From positions 17,573,904 to 17,637,903 of the forward strand of contig NC_058163.1 of the NCBI RefSeq assembly GCF_020080835.1: DNA of 64,000 nucleotides, written 5' to 3'. Position numbers and translations under genes: made by a program. Within the stretch, counting starts at the first letter, position 1; every line of letters starts with the position of its first letter. The stretch comes from Cotesia glomerata. Lineage: Eukaryota; Arthropoda; Insecta; Hymenoptera; Braconidae. Of this stretch, positions 1 to 10,400 are shown one piece after another. The notes under the pieces are model-generated. The model did not search any database. It was given only the letters and a program-made list of their open reading frames with translations, and was not told the origin of the DNA.

Positions 1-571
1 AAGTGAAGGTCGAACTAGGGGTCTTTTTAGAAATGGTGATAGATGAATAAAAACATCGTGGCGCTATATAATACGATACTAATAATTAATAATATTGTTT
101 TGAGGTTATGTTCAATCGGTTGGCTTTGTATTAAGCGACGCAATTATTGAGAAAATGAGAGAGTAATCTCATGAGATGTAGTACTGTGGATTGATGTCGA
201 AAAATGAAACAAGGGGAGTAAGGGGAGGTTGTTAATCAAAGCGGATTCTCGTAGATAAATTTGTATTAAATAAAAAGTAAATAATTTTCAATGAGAAAAC
301 AACATGATTGTTATTTTTTAAACTATCAAAACACAGTGAAAATGCAATTTTCTGCAGAAAATAGCTTTTCAATGCCAATAAATAAAAATATATTATGATT
401 TTTTCAAATTTTTCATAATTCTGTTGATAAAATAAAAATTATTATCTATAAAAGATCAAAAATTTTCAATGGGCTCAAAAATTAAATTTACAGCGAAAAC
501 CAGAATTTTATTTTGACATCAACTTTAACTTTGAATAACTTTCAAAGGAGTGAATTTAGCTAAAAATGTAA
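1..571. other. AT-rich intergenic sequence
   Basis: No open frame, RNA gene or recognisable repeat boundary is visible here. The stretch is AT-rich with short A and T runs and may be the left part of the repeat that becomes recognisable at 572. Confidence 0.5.
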
Positions 572-986
572 AGAGACATTTTTGTAGGAAATTAAATTCC
601 CTTCAAGAATCTCTATTGAATTTTTTCCGGATACTAATTTTTAAGTGAATTACAAAATTCCAAAGTTAAACAATAAAATTCTGAAATCTTATCAATTTTC
701 AAGGCGTGTTTATAAGAAAACGGTTCATCTGACGAAAAATTTCAATCAGTCTTTTGTAGACAATTAAATTTGCTTCAAAAACATCTAAGTTTATTTCATT
801 TACCTCGATGGTTTAGGAGTTATGAGACAAAACCCGTTCCGGAAAAAAATTAAAAGTTGCGATGATAGACCTCTTAATATAAATATTAAGGGCTCAAATT
901 CTCACAACATTTTTTTTGTCATCCCAAATAATATTTTCGATATACAAAAAAAAAAAAAAATAGTTAATTTTTGGCCCAGTCTAATA

Positions 987-993
<7 letters not shown>
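572..993 (+). repeat. Dispersed direct repeat, copy 1
   Basis: This ~420-bp stretch recurs almost base for base at 17361-17786. Shared landmarks are AGAGACATTTTTGTAGG at the left, AAACCCGTTCCGG in the middle, and an A-run followed by TTTTTGGCCCAGTCTAATATATA at the right. The second copy starts exactly at the edge of an N gap, so its true left end is unknown. The small open frames inside (for example 822-1115) run into a microsatellite and are not genes. Confidence 0.85.

Positions 994-1080
<87 letters not shown>
983..1080. repeat. (TA)n microsatellite
   Basis: About 95 bases of almost pure TA follow directly after the dispersed repeat. The copy at 17361-17786 has only a few TA units at the same place, so the tract expanded or contracted after duplication. 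Confidence 0.95.
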
Positions 1081-1083
<3 letters not shown>

Positions 1084-1138
1084 TTCCTAGAAGTGTAATT
1101 CTCTCATTGACTTAATTAATGACACAACATTCTGTTAT

Positions 1139-1555
1139 GATGATAATATTGATGATGATTGATGATGATGATGATACTGATGATATCGATGATATTGATG
1201 ATGATAATGATGATGATGATACTGATAATATTGAATGATGATTGATGATGATGATACTAATGATATCGATGATATTGATGATGTTGATGATGATACTGAT
1301 GATATCGATGATATTGATGATGATGATGATATTAATGAGGATGATGATGATGATGATTAATGATGATGATAATGATATTGATGATCCTGATGATGATGAT
1401 GATGATTATATCGATGATGATGATCATGGTTGATGATCATGATAATCATGATATTAATGATAATGATGGTATTAATGAGGATGATGATGATGATATTGAT
1501 GATGCTGATGATGATGATGATTATTATATTGATGATGATGATGATCATGATGATG
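1139..1555. repeat. (TGA)n / (GAT)n trinucleotide array
   Basis: About 415 bases of imperfect GATGATGAT with interspersed GATATTGAT and GATACTGAT variants. It stays open in several frames, giving methionine/isoleucine or aspartate runs; these are products of the repeat, not genes. Confidence 0.95.
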
Positions 1556-1624
1556 TGTTTTTTAATAAATATGTTCCTGCGAATCGATTCCTGTTCATTG
1601 TATACCCTATAAGTTGAAATTATT

Positions 1625-1796
1625 ACTGAGTTTACGCTCTGAGTCGTTTTGTTCGGAGTTATTTTGGATGTGAGTTGTTTCGTCTGAAGTTGTTTCAGTC
1701 CTGAGTCATTTCGTCCACAGTTGTTTTGGTCTGGAGTTGTTTCGTCCGGAGTTATTAAAGTCAGAGTTGTATTGTCTGAGTTGTTTTGACCTATCA
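1625..1796 (+). repeat. Degenerate GAGTTGTTTTGTCCG minisatellite, copy 1
   Basis: A run of imperfect 17-22-bp units built on GAGTTGTTTCGTCCGGAGTT. The same unit forms an array in the same orientation at about 21165-21350. No coding function is supported. Confidence 0.75.
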
Positions 1797-1799
1797 CCG

Positions 1800-2106
1800 T
1801 TTATTGTAATATACCGAATTCTATTACAGCTCATAATTATCTTTTATATTTTAAAATATTAAAAACTCTAATTTATTTAGTGATTTGAATTATTATCATG
1901 TATTCCAGCTATTGAGTTATAAAAAATGTCAAGAGAAAATTGCTATTTTTGCTTTGGATTTTAAATAAATATTTTTAACTGTTAACAAATATTTATTAAC
2001 ATTTAATAAATCGTATTTAGTGAATAATTTATTAACTGGTAATAAATATTAATTGAATTCCATAATGTTAAAAGATCACTTATTAACAGTTAATAAAGCT
2101 CATTAT
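1800..2106 (+). repeat. Host repeat split by the 5-kb transposon
   Basis: About 300 bp beginning CGTTTATTGTAATATACCG and ending AACAGTTAATAAAGCTCATTAT. It matches 10580-10890, where the sequence runs on unbroken into AATATAAACAAATCC. In the first copy that continuation is found only after 7157, so this is the left flank of an insertion. Confidence 0.85.
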
Positions 2107-2480
2107 TAGGGTGTTTCAAAAAAATCGGCTTTTGTGATTTTTTCAAATGGCCAGCAAATTCTCTCAGAGAATGCCAAAATAAGGACCTTGTCAAAATTTG
2201 AGTTCTTAATTTGAAGATTTACAGGTCGCGGATCGTAATTTTCTATTCCCCCTTAAAAACATAGGAAAAAAAGGTTTTTAACTTTAGAATTTTATATCTT
2301 TGGATCGAATCAGCTTATGGCAATGATCATCTCGGATTCTTATGTAGAATTGAACGCTTAACAAAAAAGGTCTCTTATCATTTTTCCATATATTGATTCC
2401 TTCCCGAGTTATTCAAAGTCAAAGTTTAATTTTCATCGTATTTTCGGGTTTTTTTTAACTTTCATCGTTATGTAATAAGA
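2107..2480 (+). repeat. Left TIR of the 5-kb transposon
   Basis: About 375 bp, the reverse complement of 6770-7149 with scattered mismatches. Alignable landmarks are CAGGTCGCGGATCGTAATTT and TCCTTCCCGAGTTATTC. It lies downstream of the transposase stop codon. Confidence 0.9.
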
Positions 2481-2609
2481 AAAAAACACTTGTTTATACC
2501 TAAGACATAGAAAGTGGTGTAAAAAAAACAAAAACAAATATTTCAACAACAAATTATATATTATATTCTATAATACTGTGAAAATTGAAAGATATTGATT
2601 GCTTAACTG

Positions 2610-3440
2610 TTACGTTAAGTCTGTTTTATTACAATTCGGATACATCTCTCTATGTTTTTTAACAGATTGTAATAAATACTGAAAATCTTCTTCATCTTTT
2701 GTAAGAGTTAGATTATACTCACTTATTAAAGATACACCACGTTCTGCTGTATCATTTATAACTCGGACTTTACTCAAAAACAAGATAGCTTTCTGGTAAC
2801 TCTCATTAGTTGGCCATAATGAAACATCATCATCGAGAAAGTTATATGGTAAATTAAATTTTTTTAACAAAAACAGAGATTGCTCTGAGACTAAGTCACA
2901 TAAATCAATTGTCAATAGTGACTTTACGTTGTCTTTTATCACAAATCGCTTAAAATTTTTTGCATTAGCTTTCGAAGATTTAATATTTACTACCATTTTT
3001 CTTTTCATATCCAGTGAAACATTTGCATCGAATAACGAAAAAACAACTAATTCCTCAGATAGGTACCATAAGTGATCGGACATTTTTTCAGCGGCAATTT
3101 TAGCGAAAGAAGGATTGTTTTGGCTGTAAAGTAATAAGTCTTTCATTAAAGTTAAATCATTATTCGGTGCTAATATGCCAGATGAAGCCTGAAACCATGT
3201 TGGTATATAAAATCTTAGAACAAAAATGCAAATTTGTCGTATTCCGGTTATTTCTTTAAAGTTAAGGTTAAATTGATTGCGGAACATGAATATTTTTAAA
3301 GAATAGATGGCTTTTGCCATCCAACGAGCGTGGTGCATAGCACCAGGTCGTTTAAAAGAAATTTGTGTAGATGAAGTAGTATTCAAGAATAGTAATGATA
3401 GCTCCAGAAGTTCACAGTAATCATCTCTTGGTTGTGCTAC
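2610..3440 (-). CDS. Transposase exon 4 (C-terminal, RW and catalytic Glu region)
   Basis: The open frame covers about 276 residues. It starts after a TTTTTAG acceptor at 3441-3447 (minus strand) with VAQPRDDYCELLELSLLF and stops at 2610. The protein contains PGAMHHARWMAKAIYSLK, an RW-type motif as in the hAT/P-like transposase fold, and VINDTAERGV, which probably carries the third acidic catalytic residue. It ends in a charged tail, KKHREMYPNCNKTDLT. The exon itself is undamaged. Exon boundaries are inferred from consensus splice sites and phase agreement. I recognise the protein type as a transposase that occurs widely in arthropods, without a reliable family name. Confidence 0.75.
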   Translation of the reverse strand, partial: VAQPRDDYCELLELSLLFLNTTSSTQISFKRPGAMHHARWMAKAIYSLKIFMFRNQFNLNFKEITGIRQICIFVLRFYIPTWFQASSGILAPNNDLTLMKDLLLYSQNNPSFAKIAAEKMSDHLWYLSEELVVFSLFDANVSLDMKRKMVVNIKSSKANAKNFKRFVIKDNVKSLLTIDLCDLVSEQSLFLLKKFNLPYNFLDDDVSLWPTNESYQKAILFLSKVRVINDTAERGVSLISEYNLTLTKDEEDFQYLLQSVKKHREMYPNCNKTDLT

Positions 3441-3647
3441 CTAAAAATTAGTTAATAAAATAATCAATAGATATGATAAGTGATCCGCAAATTTTATCTT
3501 ATATATTACTCGAAATTATTTAAAATATAAATTTTTACTGAACTATTTTTTTAAATTTTAAACTCAAAAAATATAATTCAAGATATACGCTTAAAACTTG
3601 CACACAATATCTAAAAACATTTGACTATATTATAACTATAACCTTAC

Positions 3648-3928
3648 TTGTAACTGATTCGTGATAAACGTTACTGTTTCTTCTTTCACATCTTCAAGAG
3701 CATTGAGTATGATTGGATCCAAAATTCCTGGGGTATAATTTGAGGTGTTGAAATTACTCCACTTATTTTTAAACCGTAAAAAATTGGTACATTTGGGCCG
3801 GATGAAACGGGCCAATGGATTTCAAACACTTTTTAATACTATTTCAAAAATATGATGTCTGCATGGTAGATATACCAATTTTTTTTCCAACTCGTCTTCA
3901 ATCAGTTTACAAGTTCCACCGTGAATTC
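3648..3928 (-). pseudogene. Transposase exon 3 with CRHH motif and in-frame TGA
   Basis: The exon is bounded by an acceptor (ATCTAG, minus strand) at 3929 and a donor GTAAGG below 3648. It encodes GGTCKLIEDELEKKLVYLPC followed by RHH, the C-x-x-H-type signature between the second Asp and the final Glu in several cut-and-paste superfamilies. The frame meets TGA at 3822-3824. Total length (281 nt) keeps phase with exon 4. The stretch after the stop reads sensibly in the +1 frame (SSGPNVPIF) before returning to the original frame at FKNKWSNF. That pattern suggests two compensating small indels rather than one point mutation. Confidence 0.7.
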
Positions 3929-4081
3929 CTAGATAACAAAATATATAATTTAACATAAGTGAAAAATTAATTTATACGATAATGACCAGTTCAAATCTAA
4001 ATATTAATGCAAATGATACGATATTAATTTTATATTATATCATGATAAAGTTTTTAAGAAAACAATAACATGAATTAATAC

Positions 4082-4699
4082 CTGTATTAACAGCCGCCGT
4101 GTCGAAAGACAGTCCTACTATTTTACGAGAAATACCCCAATCGAATAGAATTTTCACAATAGCATCAGCCTGATTTTTAGCAGTTCCAGATTTCATTTTG
4201 GGTACACCTAACAGTTGTTCACTGCCTGATGACGATATAATAATTGGCAGTCTATCAACTTTTTCCGTACCAACTATATCAGGTAATATTTTCCCGTCCC
4301 AATGTAGCACAAAATTATCCTGGTTTTTGAGTCCATCTTTCAATTTAGCAGCCATATCACTTCGAAATTTTTTGCGAGCTCGATGAATTGTCGAATGACT
4401 CAATTTACAGCCTTTCATATCAATGCCAGTACTTTTGAGAGTAGCAGCTAAAATATATACGGCATTTCTGCTGCTAACTTTTCCACGATCAAGGGCAGCT
4501 GCAAGTTCCGGTGTCATGATATTCATTAGAGGTGCTTTTCGTTTTGATTTCTTTTTTAATTCGTCTTCAAAATCAGAGATATTGTTAGAAATTTGACTAA
4601 CGGTAGAAACGGTAGATTTTGATTTTTGGCTGAGAAGAAGGGTCTCAGTATTCATAAGTGCCTCATTTTCTAAAACGTTCAAATCGAAATGAAATACAA
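4082..4699 (-). CDS. Transposase exon 2 (DDE core, first and second Asp)
   Basis: This is the central catalytic exon. The acceptor ATTGTAG lies just above 4699. The frame enters as VVFHFDLNVLENEAL and closes at a GTATTAAT donor below 4082 after FDTAAVNTG. The candidate first catalytic Asp is in LHWDGKILPDI and the second in GLSFDTAAVNTG. Upstream is a lysine-rich linker (KKKSKRKAP) and a likely DNA-binding helix region (SHSTIHRARKKF). Phase 1 on both sides fits exons 1 and 3. No stop or frameshift is visible. Confidence 0.75.
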
Positions 4700-5455
4700 C
4701 TACAATAAAAAATCAGATAAAATTTTTAAACAAAAATTATAGACTTTACAGACTCTATTGATGATAAACTATTATTTTAATGATTTATCATCAATATTAC
4801 TCTAACTAGTAACTATTTTTTAATAAAATTATGTCTACTTTTATAATTTTTTTTAAACGAAAGATATCATTTGCAAATATTTGATTAATTTCGGTTATAG
4901 ACAAATAAAAAAATATGCCATTATAAGAAATTTTAGCAATGAAATAATTAAAAAAGACCATTCGGCAGCCGAAATGGAAGTAGATTTCATCATGAATAGA
5001 AAAATATAACGAAGATTGTATACAGAACTAGGGCTTTTAACTTATATGCAATCGACAAAAATATATATCGACGGACAAATACTAAAACCAGTGCAATAGC
5101 AAATTTCATAATTGGCATAGGGGAATGGGGCATAATTTTGAGACTACACATATGACATGGTACTCACATTAAAGCTTATTTAAAGAGCTTTCGGATGCAA
5201 TTTACAGAATTGCAATAAGTTATCCCATTCAAAAGTTATTCGAGTTCGAAAGTGAAGAAATATGAATTTTTATGATTTTCAAAATTTTGAAATCCTGGTA
5301 TTTCTAAATTACTTGACCGATTAAGCTCATCTTCGAACTTGACTTTGGTATTTATCTGTAGAATAAGTATGTTGAGTTTGGTAGAGATCCGTTGTAAATT
5401 GGCGACGCTATCGTCCTGACAAGCCGCGTTATATCCCATATATATATATAAATAA

Positions 5456-5518
<63 letters not shown>

Positions 5519-5885
5519 CATACATATATAAACTTTTGAACCATATGCATTTTCTGAATTCGCTTGACGAGCTGAGTCGAAATATAGCAAAATTTTTCAA
5601 AAGTTCCGTCATGAGGACCAATGCAATAGTTAGATTTCTATGAAATCTACTAAAAATATGTTAATAATTCAAATAGATCTTTGAATATTACCGCGTACTA
5701 ACAACCACGCACCCTGACAGCATCAAACAGAACTAATCAAAAATCGGAAATCGGTATCATTCATGTAATCAAGACCTAAATAACCTCCAAATTTAATCTT
5801 AAGATTAATAAATATCATTTTAATAAAAAAAATTGTATCATCCATCGATATTTATTTAAAAACAAAATAAAGATAAAAATCTTAC
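4700..5885 (-). other. Intron 1 of the transposase with (TA)n tract
   Basis: This is the interval between the exon 1 donor (GTAAGA) and the exon 2 acceptor. It has no convincing coding frame. It contains a (TA)n tract at about 5440-5518 and unrelated moderately GC sequence around 5160-5430 that looks like an inserted repeat. Short ORFs here are products of the TA tract. Confidence 0.6.
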
Positions 5886-6435
5886 CATCTCTATTTGCAT
5901 TTGTTTCACTCTGATCTAAACAACAAATTTCCATATCTTCAGTAATAGGCCCAAAATCGTTTATAAAACCACGTCGAGATGGTTTTCTTTGGCTTTCCGA
6001 AAAATGTTTTTTTGTAGCATCAATTTCATTGAGAACATTAGCATGGGAAATATCAAACAATTTTTGTAAATCATTACAAAAAATTGACTCTTTCTTCTTT
6101 TGTGTTGGAGATTTTTTCTGACGTTTACTCTTTGATAAAAGTATCCATCTGTTATGAGATCGAATTATTGACAAAATTATAGAAGATTCTTGACGTAGTG
6201 GAATACCTGTTTTTCGCCAAAGTTCTATCAGTTGTTTTGTCGTACTTGCTGAACTTTGTTTAATTGTTAAATTACAGGTTTTATGGTGGTAAAAGAAGAT
6301 CGACATAACCTCTTTGAGTAATGGAAGCTTTCTTCCGACAAAATCTTGATTCATTTGACCAATTAAATAGATTTCTTCTCTCATGATAATAAATTTTAAG
6401 TCAGCTTGTAAATAAATAGAAATAATAAAGTCCAC
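5886..6435 (-). CDS. Transposase exon 1 (N-terminal region)
   Basis: The exon runs to a GTAAGA donor directly below 5886, phase 1. The likely first ATG is the one starting MREEIYLIGQMNQDF at about 6384; the frame is open further upstream without a better start. It encodes about 166 residues. These include a basic segment (SKSKRQKKSPTQKKK), probably nuclear localisation or DNA contact, and an acidic end (FGPITEDMEICCLDQSE). I see no C2H2 or THAP zinc finger. The exon lies next to the right TIR, as expected for the 5' end of a minus-strand transposase. Confidence 0.65.
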
Positions 6436-6769
6436 TTTGAATTATTAAACAAACATTGTTTCAAACAAATACGTATATATTTCTTCGTAATCGATGCACT
6501 AATAAACAAGCACAATTTTGACACATGTTATCAGCACTTACCAGCAGAGGGATCACAGAATTGATAACCAATTAAAAATCAGATAAGAATCGATCGTTTA
6601 AACAAAGTAGTTGTCAACAATACCTTTTTACTAAACATCATGAATTCATCACAATATTTTTTTGTCTGTAGTAATAAGTAAATATTGTGTATTATAAAAT
6701 TTGTCACTAATTTATACTAAACGTATTATAGAAATTTCATATATTTTAAAATAAACAATGTTTTTTTTT

Positions 6770-7149
6770 TTTACTTAATCATAATTGTACGATAAAAGTT
6801 AAAACAACCCGAAAATACGATGAAAATTAAACTTTGACTTTGAATAACTCGGGAAGGAATCAATATATGGAAAAATGATAAGAGACCTTTTTTGTTAAGC
6901 GTTCAATTCTACATAAGAATCCGAGATGATCATTGCCATAAGTTGATTCGATCCAAAGATATAAAATTCTAAAGTTGAAAACCTTTTTTTCCTATGTTTT
7001 TAAGGGGGAATAGAAAATTACGATCCGCGACCTGTAAATCTTTAAATTAAGAACTCAAATTTTGAGAAGGTCATTATTTTGGCATTCTCTGAGAGAATTT
7101 GCTGGCCATTTGAAAAAATCACAAAAGCCGATTTTTTTGAAACACCCTA
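6770..7149 (-). repeat. Right TIR of the 5-kb transposon
   Basis: Reverse complement of 2107-2480. It ends TTTGAAACACCCTA at 7149, followed by the TSD CTCATTAT. It lies upstream of the transposase start and so probably contains its promoter. Confidence 0.9.
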
Positions 7150-7186
7150 CTCATTATCATTAAATATAAACAAATCCTTCTATCAG

Positions 7187-7430
7187 CCCAGGTAAAAAAA
7201 TTTATATATAATTATATATACTTATATGTTATTATATATTACTTATAAATAATTATATATTACTTACATATAATTATATATGATTATATATAATAATATA
7301 TAATTATATATAATAATATATTTTTATATATGATTATATATAATAATATATAATTAGATGCAACATTTTTTTAATAATTATATACAATTATATGAAATAA
7401 TATATGATTATATAAAATCATATATAATTA
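7187..7430. repeat. TATAATTATATA palindromic satellite, array 1
   Basis: Imperfect tandem TATAATTATATA units follow the motif CCCAGGTAAAAAAATT. Similar arrays lie at 10930-11330, 21838-21945 and 31310-31745, with CCCGG-like tips at one end (TTTTTTACCCGGG at 11320-11333, CCCGAGAAAAA near 31290). It may be the arm of a non-autonomous element rather than simple satellite DNA. Confidence 0.6.
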
Positions 7431-7432
7431 CA

Positions 7433-7835
7433 GAGTTCTATATTTCAAAGCCATTATCCCCGATCCAAATTGATGTTAGACTAATTTTAAATTTTACATT
7501 AAATTTTTATTTATTAAATTCTTTAAATTTTAATTTTTACTTATTATTAATTTTCACAACATTATCATCGGTATGAGCACTCATACCATCCTTGGGTGAA
7601 TATATCTAACAATTAAAAATATTTATTTTTATTTAAGATTAAGCAAAGATGTTATATTCTTTACTCAGTGAGACTTTTTTCGGCCACCGAAAAAATAACT
7701 CGGAAATATGCTCAGACCAGGAATCGAACCTGGATCTTTTGGTGTCGCGCCAGCTGTTCTACCCTTAAGCTATCCGAGACACTGTCCGCAACTATCATTC
7801 AGTTACCTATTAAGACCCACTGAGTAATTCTTGTA
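7433..7835 (-). repeat. tRNA-headed repeat, minus copy
   Basis: About 400 bp matching 9965-10375 in inverted orientation: a tRNA-like head (7710-7780), a CGGCCACCGAAAAAATAA segment, then an AT-rich body ending ATTATCCCCGATCCAAATTG. A further body fragment lies at 9625-9790. The tRNA-like head plus an unrelated body is the layout of a tRNA-derived SINE. Confidence 0.65.
7710..7780 (-). ncRNA. tRNA-like pol III head (pseudo-tRNA)
   Basis: Read on the minus strand it shows box A-like TAGCTTAAGGGTA and box B GGTTCGATTCC at tRNA spacing. The acceptor arms do not pair fully and no clean anticodon stem is seen, so it is unlikely to be a working tRNA. Confidence 0.65.
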
Positions 7836-7847
7836 TACCCGGAAAAA

Positions 7848-8340
7848 AATGATCAGGACTGATCAGACCTGTTCATATCTAATCAGGCCTGAAATCCGAC
7901 CTGATCAGGCCTGTTCATGTATGATCAGGCCTGAAATTAGGCCTGATCAGACCTGTCCGTGCCTGTTCATGTCTGAACCGTTAAATATGCTCAGACCTGA
8001 TCAGACCTGTCCATGCCTGTTCATGTCTGGAGTGTTAAATACGCTCAGACCTGATCAAGCCTGTTCATGCCTGCTCATATATGTTCATGCCTGCTCATGT
8101 CTGTTCATGTCTGCTCATGTCTGTTCATGCCTGCTCATGTCTGTTCATGCCTGCTCACGTCTGTTCATGCCTGTTCATGTCTGAAGCATTAAATACGCTC
8201 AGACCTGATCAAGCCTGTTCATGTTTGAAGTAATCAATATGCTCAGACCTGATCAGACCTGTCCATGCCTGTTCATGTCTAAAGCGTTAAATACGCTCAG
8301 ACCTGATCAGACCTGTCCATGTCTAATCATGTCAGATCTA
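7848..8340 (+). repeat. CTGATCAGRCCTGTTCATG array
   Basis: Tandem and partly palindromic short units (GATCAGACCTG, GTTCATGCCTGCTCATGTCT). The weak ORF 7831-8184 is a repeat translation. Confidence 0.9.
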
Positions 8341-9249
8341 GCCTAAAATAGATAAGGATTAAAACTCCACATATCAGCTGACAAGAACTGTTCATGCATG
8401 ATTTGCCCTCTTAATTGATATTTTAAGTCTGGAAGAAAAATTTTATCGAACTATAGACTGCAGTTCTATTTTAAAAATTAATTTGTTCCGTATGACGTAT
8501 CAGTTTCTATCCCCTTATAAATTTTAAATGTACAACTTTCATCTAAAATTTCGGCTTATATAAGCATGAACTTTTTAATTTTCCATGCCAAAACGATGAT
8601 TTTTAACGATGAATTTTGACGCAGTGACATAAAATTTTTACTGTGTTCTATTGAATACGCGAAAAATAAGATTATTTATTAAAAGTTTGAGTTTGATAGC
8701 GTGAAAATACCAAAATATATCAGTTGATATCGATAGGCGATAAGTCCTTTCAAGGTGTCTGTTATTATTTTAAGCTACCGCCTTGGTCCATTGCAGTAGT
8801 GTCAAAAGCTGCTAAATTGTAGAACACACAAATAATTTTTCATTTCCTATACGTTTTAATTAAAAAAAAACTTCAATTTTAAAAGAAAACAATAAAATTA
8901 TAATTGCGGAATAAACCTTGAAGAAATTTTGTTTTTACTTAAAAATTTTTGTTATTTTTTTGTTAAAAATTTTTTTGTTAAAAATTTTTGTGTTAAATAT
9001 TTAACACTTTTATGTGTAAATTTAACATTTATTTTCTTAAATTAACACAAAAAAGTGTTAAATATTTAACATAAAAATTTTTATCACGAAATTTTTTGAC
9101 GCAATGACGCGAAATTTTTTACTGTGTATAATTAATTATTAATAATTAATAAATTAAGTATAGAACTCCGTTAACTATAAGGATAAGTCATGTATAAAAT
9201 TTAAATTACTTAAAGTAGTTTGAAAGGTACATTAGAGACAAGATGAGTC

Positions 9250-9319
9250 ATTGGATCAACAGGTAAAGTGTCAGTCTGAAGAGCGCAACGTACATGGTTC
9301 GAATCCCCGTGGGCACCAA
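9250..9319 (+). ncRNA. tRNA-like module with T-run
   Basis: Contains AACAGGTAAAGTGTCAGTCT and box B-like GGTTCGAATCCCC, ends GGGCACCA and is followed by a 15-T run, which would end pol III transcription. Probably a SINE head inside the surrounding element. A similar module is at 11141-11213. Confidence 0.6.
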
Positions 9320-9479
9320 TTTTTTTTTTTTTTTTATGGACCTGATCGAGTCAGACATGAACAGGTCCGATCAGACATGAACATGCCTGGCCAGGTCTGA
9401 TCAGACCCGGTCATTTTTCATATCTGATCAGACCTGAAGACTCATGCCTGTTCATATCTGATCATTTTTTCCCGGGTAT

Positions 9480-10400
9480 TGACAATTTTTAATAATGTAT
9501 TTTTAGACGTTTTTAAATACGTAGACTCTAATCTCCTACTTGATTGTATGAAGATTGTAGTCCGTCTGGCCAGGATTTTTCGATAATTTACTATTTTATC
9601 CGAAGATCGGTGTTTTTACTAATTAAAGAGTTCTATATTTCAAAGCCATTATCCCCGATCCAAATTGATGTTAGACTAATTTTAAATTTTACATTAAATT
9701 TTTATTTATTAAATTCTTTAAATTTTAATTTTTACTTATTATTTATTTTCACAACATTATTGTCGATATGAGCACTCATACCATAGAACTCATACTACAG
9801 AACTCTTTAATTAGTAAAAACACCGATCTTCAGAAAAAATAGTAAATTATCGAAAAATCCTGGCTAGACGGAGTACAATCTTCATACAATCAAGTAGGAG
9901 ATTAGAGTCTACGTATTTAAAAACATCTAAAAATACATCATTAGAAATTGTCAATATACAACAATTACTCAGTGGGTCTTAATAGGTAACTGAATGATAG
10001 TTACGGACAGTGTCTCGGATAGCTTAAGGGTAGATCAGTTGGTGCGACACCTAAAGATCCAAGTTCGATTCCTGGTCTGAGCATATTTCCGAGTTATTAT
10101 TTTTTCGGTGGCCGAAAAAAGTCTCACTGAGTAAAGAATATATCATCTTTGCTTATTCTTAAATTAAAATAAAGATTTTTAATTGTTAGATATATTCACC
10201 CAAGGATGGTATGAGTGTTCATACCGACAATAATGTTGTGAAAATAAATAATAAGTAAAAATTAAAATTTAAAGAATTTAATAAATAAAAATTTAATGTA
10301 AAATTTAAAATTAGTCTAACATCAATTTGGATCGGGGATAATGGCTTTGAAATATAGAACTCTTTAATTAGTAAAAACACTGATCTTCGGAAAAAATGAT
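9480..10400. repeat. Nested inverted-repeat complex with a second tRNA head
   Basis: Segment 9480-9620 is the reverse complement of about 9800-9960. Segment 9620-9790 is the reverse complement of 10200-10370. The tRNA-headed unit 9965-10375 is the inverse of 7433-7835. The whole can fold into large hairpins. No gene is seen; the small ORF at 9544-9771 is translated repeat. Confidence 0.75.
10012..10082 (+). ncRNA. tRNA-like pol III head, plus copy
   Basis: Plus-strand counterpart of 7710-7780: TCTCGGATAGCTTAAGGGTA ... GTTCGATTCCTGG. Box A and box B are present; the acceptor stem pairs poorly. Confidence 0.65.

Larger units (their letters stand above)
2107..7149 (-). mobile_element. Complete 5-kb DDE DNA transposon, long TIRs, 8-bp TSD
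   Basis: The element begins TAGGGTGTTTCAAAAAAATC and ends with the reverse complement. It is flanked by CTCATTAT at 2099-2106 and 7150-7157. TIRs are about 375 bp each (2107-2480 and 6770-7149). The paralogous empty site at 10580-10900 confirms the borders. A four-exon transposase gene fills the minus strand. The 8-bp TSD and a C-x-x-H-type motif (CRHH) in the transposase fit the group of superfamilies that includes hAT, P and Kolobok. TIRs this long are unusual for hAT, so I leave the superfamily open. The copy carries at least one in-frame stop. Confidence 0.9.
7838..9476. mobile_element. TA-flanked element with GATCAGGCCTG palindromic arms
   Basis: The element begins CCCGGAAAAAAATGATCAG and ends with the near reverse complement CTGATCATTTTTTCCCGGG. 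It is flanked by TA at 7836-7837 and 9477-9478. The inverted copy of the host repeat near 9935-9965 reads straight through as TTGTATATTGAC, which supports a TA TSD. Both arms are arrays of GATCAGACCTGTTCATGTCTG-type units (about 7848-8340 and 9340-9470). The interior is AT-rich with a tRNA-like module at 9250-9319 and no transposase, so it is non-autonomous. Confidence 0.8.

Noticed and set aside
822..1115. 97-codon ORF ending in tyrosine/isoleucine repeats
   Set aside because: Half is a translated (TA)n tract; the rest lies in a dispersed repeat with no domain.
1242..1797. Several ORFs rich in Met/Ile, Asp or His on both strands
   Set aside because: All are translations of the (TGA)n array and the neighbouring minisatellite.
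7848..8340. CRISPR array
   Set aside because: Units are short, contiguous and partly palindromic with no unique spacers, and the genome is eukaryotic.
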